From CAJQQY01 sp964564545 (GTDB taxonomy: Bacteria > Bacteroidota > Bacteroidia > Chitinophagales > Saprospiraceae): a DNA stretch of 64,000 bases. The position numbers were made by a program, and so were the translations under genes. A model generated the notes under the pieces. That model saw only the letters and a program-made list of their open reading frames with translations. It had not been told where the DNA came from and ran no database searches. This document shows positions 1 to 9,300 of this stretch, piece after piece. The stretch covers positions 69,018 through 133,017 of the forward strand of contig CAZMBP010000004.1 of NCBI GenBank assembly GCA_964564545.1. Reading direction: 5' to 3'. How positions within the stretch are numbered: position 1 is the stretch's first letter; every line of letters starts with the position of its first letter.

Positions 1-1446
1 ACTTTTTCCCAGATTATTACGATTGGGACTTCAGGTGACTTCCCTAATCTGGAAGCTGCTAAAAACTTTATATCAGCTGGAGATACTATCTTTTTGCAAC
101 CACAAACTTTTGCAGATGGCACTCAATTTCTAGAAAATATCAATGGAACTGAATTAAATCCCATTGTAATTATAGCTCAAAATGAACATCAAAGTATTTT
201 TCAAGGTGGTAGTGAAGCAATTCATCTCATCAATTGTTCTTATGTTGAAATAAATGGATTAGTAATAGAACAACAAACAGCAAATGGTATTAACATCGAT
301 GATGGTGGGGATTATAATACTCCTTCCAAACATATCACTATTCGTAATTGCATTTTTAGAGATATGGCCGGCAATGGAAATAATGACTTACTGAAAATGG
401 CAGGTGTCGATAGTTTTTTGATAGAGAAATGTCATTTTTTAAATGGTAGTGATGGTGGTAGTGGAGTTGATTTTGTCGGCTGTCATTGGGGAACAGTACA
501 AGACTGTTATTTTGATGATCCAGGCACTAGTGGAATTCAAAATAAAGGGGGTACTCAATTTATTAGAATGCAACGAAATATTTTTAAAAACGTCTCACAA
601 CGAGCATTAAATCTTGGAGGAAGTACTGGTCTTCAATTTTTCCGTCCTCCCCTACCCAATCCGATTGTAGATGCTTTCGAAGCTGCAGATCTGGAAGTTT
701 ACTCGAATGTGTTTATTGGAAGTTGGTCTCCGATTGCCTATGTAGGTAGTAGGCGGGTTAAAGTGTATAATAATACTTTTTATCAGCCAGAAAATTGGGT
801 GATTCGTATTTTACAAGAAACCACTACCTCTGGTTTTCTCCCCTATGGTGATAATGAATTTAGAAATAACATAGTTTACTTATCTAATGATCTGACAGAA
901 GTCAATGTTGGCGCAAATACTGCTCCTGAAACATTTACATTTAGTAATAACCTTTGGTATAATTCGACCAATAATAATTGGACTCCTTCTCTACCAGTTA
1001 TAGATACTAATCAAATTATTGATGATCCAATGTTTGAAGATCAAGCCAATGAAAATTTCAGAATTTCCCCTACTAGTCCTGCTGTAGGTGCCGGGGTAAT
1101 AGTTGCCGAACCGACAAGTGACTTCGACCAAATTTTCTTTCAACAACCTCCCTCTATTGGAGCCTTTGAAGGAAGTGATCAAGTCAGCCAAACAGAAAAT
1201 GAATTAAAAAAAATCACTATCCAGATTTATCCAAATCCTTCTTCAGATCAAGTAAAAATTGAAGGGAATTTCTTAAATGCCAATATTCAAATGATTAATC
1301 AGATAGGACAAACCATCCAAAGTTTTTCTAATATTAACTCACCCTTTATTTTTCATATTAATCGAATTCCCAATGGGTTATATTTTATTTTAATAAAAGA
1401 TACTTTAGATGATCAATTCGTTTTGAAAAGGATAATAAAGAATTAA
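1..1446 (+). CDS. Secreted parallel beta-helix protein with T9SS type A sorting domain (5' end outside the window)
   Basis: The frame is open from base 1, so the start codon and signal peptide lie upstream; the first in-frame TTG at 94 is not a credible start. About 481 residues are visible. The body is a run of short beta-strand turns rich in Asn, Gly and Ile with recurring phrases such as IRNCIFRDM, IEKCHFLNG and VQDCYFDDP, which is the pattern of a right-handed parallel beta-helix (pectate-lyase-like, often carbohydrate-binding or depolymerising). The last 75 or so residues are a T9SS type A C-terminal domain: the motif IYPNPSSDQVKIEG, a NQIGQTIQ strand, GLYFILI and a basic tail. This predicts export by the Sec system, passage through the T9SS and release or surface attachment. 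Substrate unknown. A terminator-like hairpin lies about 170 bp downstream. Confidence 0.82.
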   Translation, partial: TFSQIITIGTSGDFPNLEAAKNFISAGDTIFLQPQTFADGTQFLENINGTELNPIVIIAQNEHQSIFQGGSEAIHLINCSYVEINGLVIEQQTANGINIDDGGDYNTPSKHITIRNCIFRDMAGNGNNDLLKMAGVDSFLIEKCHFLNGSDGGSGVDFVGCHWGTVQDCYFDDPGTSGIQNKGGTQFIRMQRNIFKNVSQRALNLGGSTGLQFFRPPLPNPIVDAFEAADLEVYSNVFIGSWSPIAYVGSRRVKVYNNTFYQPENWVIRILQETTTSGFLPYGDNEFRNNIVYLSNDLTEVNVGANTAPETFTFSNNLWYNSTNNNWTPSLPVIDTNQIIDDPMFEDQANENFRISPTSPAVGAGVIVAEPTSDFDQIFFQQPPSIGAFEGSDQVSQTENELKKITIQIYPNPSSDQVKIEGNFLNANIQMINQIGQTIQSFSNINSPFIFHINRIPNGLYFILIKDTLDDQFVLKRIIKN

Positions 1447-1615
1447 GTTTACTTGAATTTAATGATTTAAATTAGATAAAATATTGCTCGCCGTGTCAGT
1501 TATCCCAAATGTTGGCATCAATTGAAAAAAATCAAAATGAAGTTTGAAAAGACTACCTAGGAAAATGGGTGACATAGAAATTTATTTAGGATAAACTCTA
1601 CTAAACATAGATATT

Positions 1616-1648
1616 AAGAGGATAGGAATTTCGTTTACTTATCCTCTT
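1616..1648 (+). terminator. Hairpin terminator after the beta-helix gene
   Basis: A perfect 9-bp stem (AAGAGGATA with TATCCTCTT), a 15-nt loop and a following T-rich stretch. It lies 170 bp beyond the stop of the beta-helix gene. The long loop lowers confidence. Confidence 0.5.
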
Positions 1649-1686
1649 TTCTTTTAGAACTATTTTAGGACGAGATATTTAAAATA

Positions 1687-1724
1687 AAAAAGCCGCGACT
1701 TCAAATTATGAAGCGCGACTTTTC
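1687..1724. terminator. GC-rich hairpin flanked by A and T runs
   Basis: Arms AAAAG-C-CGCG-A-CTTC and GAAG-CGCG-A-CTTTT pair around a 7-nt AT loop, with one mismatch and one bulge. An A run before and a T run after the stem make it a possible terminator in both directions. It could be a second stop behind the beta-helix gene. Confidence 0.5.
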
Positions 1725-2177
1725 TCGAAGTGATTTTATTTTATTTTCTTAGTGTTTTATAGCTTACCTAGTTTTGCTTACGAAATAATAAAAAAACACC
1801 CTTTTAATTATTTATTATGTTCTTCTCAATTGATCTAAGCAAAGAATCCTTTCCTAAGTTTAAAATAAAAACATCACCTACAATTTAAAAAGGTAAGCTG
1901 ATAAAACATTTCTATGCATCGAAAATTAACTTTAGGCGTGTGTTAAGTTATGATGATATAGAAAGAAGGCTTTTTATACATTTGGGTTTTGTGAAATTGA
2001 CAAAAATAGGACAGTAAAATTTATAAAAATCATACTGTCCTGAGTAAACTCTCTCTATCAAATTTTTAAAAAACTAAAAGGCATGACACCATTTATACCA
2101 ACTACATACTAAACTTAATGCCATAATCGTAACAAATTGGTAATCAATGATTTATAAAACATTTACTTTTAAAATAT

Positions 2178-2211
2178 TTCCCAATATGGGAACAAATGCC
2201 CAATGAGGGAA
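2178..2211. promoter_or_regulatory. Two tandem dyads, possible operator
   Basis: TTCCCAATATGGGAA (2178-2192) and TGCCCAATGAGGGAA (2197-2211) are similar interrupted dyads whose centres are 19 bp apart, close to two helical turns. They lie 120-150 bp before the membrane-protein gene. Operator function is inference; no cognate regulator is identified. Confidence 0.3.
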
Positions 2212-2330
2212 TTAATTTCATTTTTCTCAAAATAGATTTTTAAGGTAAAGGAAATTATCGGTTCTAAATTATAACTTCGTTTTTTTCCCTACTTTTAGTT
2301 TTTTTTTGAAAGAAATATTCAACGTAAAAT

Positions 2331-3128
2331 ATGTCAGAACAAAATATTAATGAAATTATAGAAACCAATCCTAATCGTTACGAATTCAAGTTTCAACAGT
2401 ACTTACAACGTGGATTTGAAATTTGTAACCAGTTCATAATGGGATTTATTTTATTCTTTTTGTTATTCATGTTAATTACGGGTGCTGTGGATTTATTGCC
2501 AAGGATGAGTGATTTGATTAATCGTATTTTTATTACGCCTGTACTTGGAGTAGGAGTATATTTTGTGGCTAGCAATATTAGTCGTGGAAGGGAACATAAC
2601 TTTGATCAATTTTGGAAAGGATTTCAATTTCTTTCTCCATTAATTTTGATGTCTTTAATAGAAGCAGCTATTTTCATTTTACTGATTTCACCGATTTTAA
2701 TGAATGGAGAAATTAGTTTGTATTGGGAATGGTTTGAGGAATGGCAAAAAACACCTTTGTCGATTGATAGTTTTCCTGGTTTTCAAACTTGGTATTTAAT
2801 TTTATTACTGCCTATTATTTATCTTTCTATAGTTTGGATTTATGCACCTCTACTCATCATTTTTTATAATATGCCAGCTTGGGAAGCAATGGAAGCTAGT
2901 CGAAAAATCATTTCTAAACAATGGGGAATTTTTGCTTTATTTTATTTCCTTGTGAGCATTATTTCTGTTTCAGGAGTGTTGCTTTTTGGAATTGGAATTT
3001 TATATACTCTTCCGCTTGGGGCATGTATGCTTTATGCTTCGTTTGAGGACATATTAGATTTTTATTTAAAAAATAACGAAGAGGATGAGGATGATTTAAT
3101 GGATCACTTGACTGATGCGTTTAGATGA
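2331..3128 (+). CDS. Multi-pass inner-membrane protein of unknown function
   Basis: 265 residues. A polar N-terminus of about 30 residues is followed by five or six hydrophobic segments, near residues 35-55, 67-80, 102-124, 153-180 and 197-240. The region AMEASRKIISKQWG before the last membrane block resembles the amphipathic linker typical of a broad class of uncharacterised bacterial membrane proteins that pair two homologous membrane bundles. The C-terminus is acidic (NNEEDEDDLMDHL) and probably cytoplasmic. The ATG at 2331 is preceded by an A-rich leader, as expected for Bacteroidota. The gene stands alone between terminators, convergent to the 2,506-aa giant gene. I cannot assign a transported substrate or a pathway. 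Confidence 0.72.
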   Translation: MSEQNINEIIETNPNRYEFKFQQYLQRGFEICNQFIMGFILFFLLFMLITGAVDLLPRMSDLINRIFITPVLGVGVYFVASNISRGREHNFDQFWKGFQFLSPLILMSLIEAAIFILLISPILMNGEISLYWEWFEEWQKTPLSIDSFPGFQTWYLILLLPIIYLSIVWIYAPLLIIFYNMPAWEAMEASRKIISKQWGIFALFYFLVSIISVSGVLLFGIGILYTLPLGACMLYASFEDILDFYLKNNEEDEDDLMDHLTDAFR

Positions 3129-3311
3129 TTTCTAGAAAAGTATAATTCATACTTTTCGTTTTAATTTTTATTCTTAGATAAAGTTTTGAATAAGTTTTAC
3201 GCAAAGTGCACTAAGAATGCAAAGCATTTATAATTAAGATTTTATGGAACCTTACTTTGTGAGAAATAGATTTCGTTAATACTTCTACTCTCTTAAGAAC
3301 TATAAAAAAGA

Positions 3312-3343
3312 AAAGGCAGATTGGGTTTATCCAATCTGCCTTT
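3312..3343. terminator. Strong bidirectional terminator
   Basis: A perfect 13-bp stem (AAAGGCAGATTGG with CCAATCTGCCTTT) around a 6-nt loop, with A-rich and T-rich flanks. It separates the convergent membrane-protein gene and the 2,506-aa gene and should stop transcription from both sides. Confidence 0.88.
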
Positions 3344-3365
3344 CTTATTTATAAAGTATTTAATA

Positions 3366-6300
3366 TTAACGTCTAAGAGCTACATCTCCTTTAAGTATTT
3401 CTCTTCTTCCATCGATAAATTCAACATCGACGTAGTAAACAAATACTGCTGGATTCATTTTCTTATTGTCAAAAGTTCCATCCCATCCATAAGCTGGATC
3501 TTCATCTTTTGGGTCAAAATCTTTGCTTTCAAAGACTTGCTCTCCCCAACGATTAAAAATTCTAAACTCATGAACTTTTGCAACCTCTTTACCTGCATAA
3601 ACCATGAAGTAATCATTAGATCCAATTCCATCTGGAGAAAATGCATTCGGAATATATACTTCTCTTCCTTTTTCAACATTAATTGTGATCTGGTCAGTAG
3701 TTATACATCCATTTCCATCAACTACTGTTACATTATAAGAAACAGTATTAAGAGGAGATATAGAAAATTCAGGTTGATTTGCACAAAGAGAATCTGGACA
3801 GTTAACCGACCAAATAATAGTATCATATGCTCCTACTATTTGAGCAGATAGCTGGTAATCATCGCCTAATCCAATGGTTTGATTATCACCTAATTCAACT
3901 AATAATTCTTGAGGATCTGTAATCGTAACAACTTGACTAGCAGTACATCCATTTGCATCTTCTACCAAAACATCATACTCACCAGCAGGCAAGAAACTGA
4001 ATTGATTAATTGGTGCTAATGCTCCTCCATCAATTGAATATAAGTATGGTAATTCACCACCTGTAACATTATCTAAAGTAATAGATCCATTATTTTCTCC
4101 AAAACAATTTGGATCAATAACTTGAACTCCTGCAATAGTTGGAACATCATTATTAGCAGAAACATTTACTACAACTGTTGAAGAACATCCATTGTCATTA
4201 TCAAGTACTAATAAAGTGTAATCTCCAGGAGCTGAAACAACAGGGTTAAGAGATGTTGCACCACTTTCAATAACACCTACAGATGTTGTCCATAGGTAAG
4301 AAATAGTAGGACCTGTTGCCGAACCAGAACCATCTAATACAACTTCATCAGTAACACAATCGAATTGATCGGTAGCAGTTGCAAATGCATTAGGCTCATC
4401 AAAGTCACCTATAACTTGAGCTGAAATGGAAATTTCACATCCATTAATTGTATTTATTACATTCAATGTATAGATACCTGCAGCAGAAACTGTTGGTGTC
4501 AATGTAGTTTCATTAACAATAGTTCCAGGCCCAGTCCATAAGTAAGTATTACCTGCATTTGTTGAGTTATCAACTGCAGTAATTGAAACTTCATTTATTG
4601 CACAAGTTAAGTTTTGAGGAGCTACCGGAATAGATACATTCGGCACATCAGCACTAACATCTACAGTTAAATCGAAAGTTTCTGAACAACCATTATTCGT
4701 ATTGGTTACTTCAACTATTAATGTACCTGGTTCAGAAATTTCAACTTGATCAGGAGTTGCAGTTGAAACTACAATACCATTCAATGTCCAAACATAATCT
4801 AGTGTTCCTCCATTAGGATTACCATTATTATTTGATGAAGATCCTGTAAAAACTAATGTTGGTTCAGTACATGAAATCGTTGTACTTGTAAGAGCTTGAA
4901 TATCTGCAACAGGTGCTAATACATCTTCTTCGATAGTAAAGTCTTGTGTTGCTGTACAATTATTCAATACATCTGTAATAACTAAAGTGTAAGTTCCTGG
5001 AGCATCAAAAGTTGCTGTTGACAAACCTGATCCGTTTGACCATTCATATTCAAGTGAAGTACCATTTGAAGAAGTTGAAGCACTTCCATCAACTGTAATT
5101 TCATTAACATCACAAGTTAACATTCCTGCGAAATCAACAACAGCAGTAGGAGCAGTAATATTCTGATCTACTTCAACTGTTTCAACTGAAGTACAACCAT
5201 TAACACTATTAGTAATCATTAATTCCCAAGAACCTGTAATTGATGCAGCAACCTGAGCAGTAGTACCTCCTGGGTTACCCATTGGGTCAGTCCAGCTATA
5301 AGTAAAAGCATCACCTCCCGCATCTGAAGCACTTCCATCTAATGTAACTTCAGTATCATCACAGAAAAGAGTTTGTGGGAAACCTGGATTAGAAGTAGGT
5401 GCTTCAATGTCCTGAACTGCAATAAAAGATTGAGAAGTGGAACATCCGTTACCATCATCAATAATTGTTAAGATTACCTCATTTGTATTAGATACATCAA
5501 GAGTAGCTGTGTTACCTATAGTTGCTCCACTTGCTACGTCTGTCCATTGATAAATAAGATTCCCTGTTGAAACACTAGATCCAGTTGCATCATAAGTAAT
5601 TGTTTGAATATCACAATTAAGTTCTGCTGCTGAAGGAACCATTGAAAGAACAGGCGCATTAGTATCTTGACTTACTTCAACTGTAGAAGTTGATGTACAA
5701 CCATTATCTGTATTTGTAATTGTTAATGTCCAGATACCAGGAGTAGAAGCACCAATTGTAGCAGTATTACCTGCAGGCATGTTCATAGGGTCAGTCCATG
5801 CATATGCGATAGGGTCACCGTTTGCATCTGAAGCACTTCCATCTAAAGTAACCTCAACATCACCACAGAATAAAGTTTGAGCTAAACCTGCATTAGCTGA
5901 CGGATCTTCGATATCTTCATCAACTAAAAATGAAGTTGTTGATGTACAACCATTATTTAGATCCTGGATATTTAATCCAACCTCTATAGAGGTCGAGACC
6001 TCAAGAGTTGGGTCTGTTCCTAAAACATCTCCCGTTGCAACATCTATCCATTGGAAAGTTAGTGTACCACCAGCAGTAGAACTCAATCCATCTACTATTA
6101 CAGTTTGATTATCACAAGTCAAAATTCCATCACTAGAAATTACAGCCATTGGAACATCAGAAGATTGATTAATAACTAGTTGCGAACTAATCGTCGTACA
6201 TCCGTTATCTGTATTAGTTACAACTAATTCATAAGTTCCTTCTACTATGATATCATAAGAAATCGAATCAGCACCAACTATTTCTGTTGGTGTTCCTCCA

Positions 6301-9300
6301 ATTACCTCATACCATTGGTACGTAAAATTAGCACCAATACTTGAACTAGTTCCATCCAAAGTAATTATAGGATCCGTACAAGTTAATGTAGCAGTATTTG
6401 AAAGTGCAATAGCTGTAGGAGTCGCAATTGATTGAGTTACAATTACTGGTTCTGTGCTTACACATCCATTATCTGCATTTGTTATCGTTAAAATATAAGT
6501 ACCAGGATCCGTTGTCGTGTACAATAAATCTGTACTTAAAACATTTGTTGGATCGGTATCTAATGTCCAAGTGTAACTGAAATTTGATCCTGTATCAGAT
6601 CCTGTACCATCAAGAGTTGTTTCAGTTGTGATACAATCTAAAGCTCCATTACTTGAAGCAACAGCAGTAATAGTAGGATCTTGAGTTGTATTAAGTACTG
6701 TTACGTCCATTTCAGATGTACAACCATTCTGATTATCTGTAACAACTACAGTAACGGTTCCATCGTTTGCTGTTGAAAGTGTAGGCATCGTATCTAGTAC
6801 TGTTCCATTCAATGTCCATTCATAAGAAAGATTATTACTGAATGATGAAGTAATACTACTTGTTAACTGAGCTTCCATATTGTTACAATCAATATTATTT
6901 AATGCAGATGCATCAAATACTGGAGCTTCAATATTTTCAGGAACAGTTACCATTTGAGTTGAGGTACAACCATTATCAGTATTAGTTATAACCAAGACAT
7001 AATCACCGGCATTACTTGTTACCAATGTATTATTTACTTCTAATGGTAAATCAACACCACCTGATTGCCATTGGTATTCGATGTTTGTACCACTAGCTGA
7101 GTTTGTAGCATTAACTGTTACCATAGTATTGGCACAATCAATAATTGGAGAAGGTGCAATATCAATAAATGGAGGGTCAATATTTTCACTCAATTGAACA
7201 GTTGCAGAAGAACTACAGCCATTCCCTATATCAGTCACTACAAATGTATAATCACCTGGTACTAATGTTGTATAATCTGGATCGGTACCAACAGAAGTTG
7301 TTCCTTGGAACCACTCTACTGTAACTGTTCCTCCAGTATTAGAAGTACCAGTTCCTTGTAGTGTTGAAGATGAATTATTACAATCTAAATTAATAACTGG
7401 ATCAATTGTCACAGTTGGTAAACCTGCATCAGCAGCAACATTAACTGTTGTCTGATCAGTACATCCATTATCACAATTTGTTACTACTAAAATATAATCT
7501 CCAGCACTTGATGCATCATATGTAGGATCTGTTCCTACAACACTTCCATTAGTTGACCATTCATAAGAAAGACAATTTCCAGTAGAAGAAGTACCATCTA
7601 ATGCCAATGAAGAAATTGAACAAGAAAGCAATCCATTGTTTCCTGCTACAGCTGAAGCCGTAGGTGCGGCATCATCTAAGATTACAGTAACGATTGAAGA
7701 TGTCATATCACATCCATTATCATTATCAGTAACTAATAAAGTATAATCTCCAGCTACAGTCACATCGATAATTGCAGTATTGCCACCAACTGGAGTTGTT
7801 CCATTAATAAACCATTCGTAAGTAATATTATTTCCAGTAGAAGAAGCTGTTCCATCTAAAGTTACAGATGATACAGTACAAGTTAAATCATCCGCAGGAG
7901 CTACAATAGCTACTGGCCCTGATGCATCTTGTAAAACAGTAACGGTAGTTGAGCCTTCACAACCTGTGTTAGCATCTACTAATGTTAAAGTATATGTTCC
8001 AGGTGTACTTACAGTTAATGTATTGCCAGATCCTGTTTCAGGACCAGTCCATTCGTAAGTAGGATTTGAAGATCCAGATCCACCAGATACATTTAATGTT
8101 GCAGTAGTTTCTGTACATGTTAATTCATTACTTACACTTGCAGTAACAGTAACAGTAGTTGTGTTATCTACCACAACAATTTCTTCTGTATCTGTACAAC
8201 CATTATCATTATTTGTAATTGTTAAAGTATAAGTTCCTGCATCTGTAGCATTTAATGTTGCGCCAGATCCAGTTGCTGGACCAGTCCAAGCATAAGATAA
8301 GTTAGCACCTGTTGAGCTACTTCCATCTAAAGTTGTACTAGTGTTATTACAATCAATTGCAGTTGGAGCAGCAATCGCAGCTACCGGAGCAGTCACATCT
8401 TGCAGAACATCAACATCAGCAGTTGCTGTACAACCATTATCATTATTTGTAATTGTCAAAGTATAAGTTCCAGGAGTAGTAATATTATTAGGGTCAGCTG
8501 CCGACCAACTTGCAGTTATATTTCCACCAGTTGAAGAACCAGCCGTACTTAATACTACACTTGTATTATTACAATTTAATTGTCCACTTACTCCTGCTAC
8601 TGCTACTGGATCGTTGGTATCACTAGTGACATCAGCTATAAAATCATCACTACAACCTGTAATTGCATCAGTAATTGTTAAGGTTATTGATCCAGCTGTA
8701 TTTACCATAATAGTCTGTCCACTCATTCCATTAGACCAAGAGTAAGTTGGGTTACTTGAACCAGTAACATTTATTGCAGATAGGGTTACAGTATCGTTTG
8801 CACAAGTTATTTGTCCTTGAACATCCACATCAGCTGTAACAACTGTTGAATTATCATCTACAACCACCGATACTTCATCTGTACAACCATTACTTACATT
8901 CGTAACAGTTAAAGTATAAGTACCAGCTCCCATATCTGTTGTTGCAGTAGCAGTAGTTTCTCCTGTTGACCATAAATAAGTTACTCCACTACTTGATCCA
9001 CTTCCATCTAACGAAACTGTTGGGTTATCGCAATCAATCGCTGCTGGTGTAGCAATATTCGCAGTCGGTGCAGTAGCATCTTGAGTAATAGTTACCTCTT
9101 GTGTTGTTGTACATCCATTTGCACTTAAAACAGTCAAAGTATAAGTTCCAGGCATATTTACTGTTGGATTGGATCCCGTTGGATTCCCTGGTCCTGCCCA
9201 AGTATAAGTTCCTGGATCTGAACCTGTAGGATCTAAGGTAGCTGTAGTAGCATTACAATCTAAATTATTAGAAGCAGAAGCCACAGCTACTGGTGGAGTA

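Larger units (their letters stand above)
1447..2330. other. Non-coding interval of about 880 bp with several hairpins
   Basis: No credible gene was seen. The interval holds a terminator-like hairpin at 1616-1648, a second GC-rich hairpin at 1687-1724, a 9-bp inverted repeat at 2008-2041 (arms AGGACAGTA and TACTGTCCT), TAnnTTTG matches at 1769-1776 and 1977-1984, and two small dyads at 2178-2211. A transcript started near 1990 would give the next gene a leader of about 340 nt; this is inference. Confidence 0.5.
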
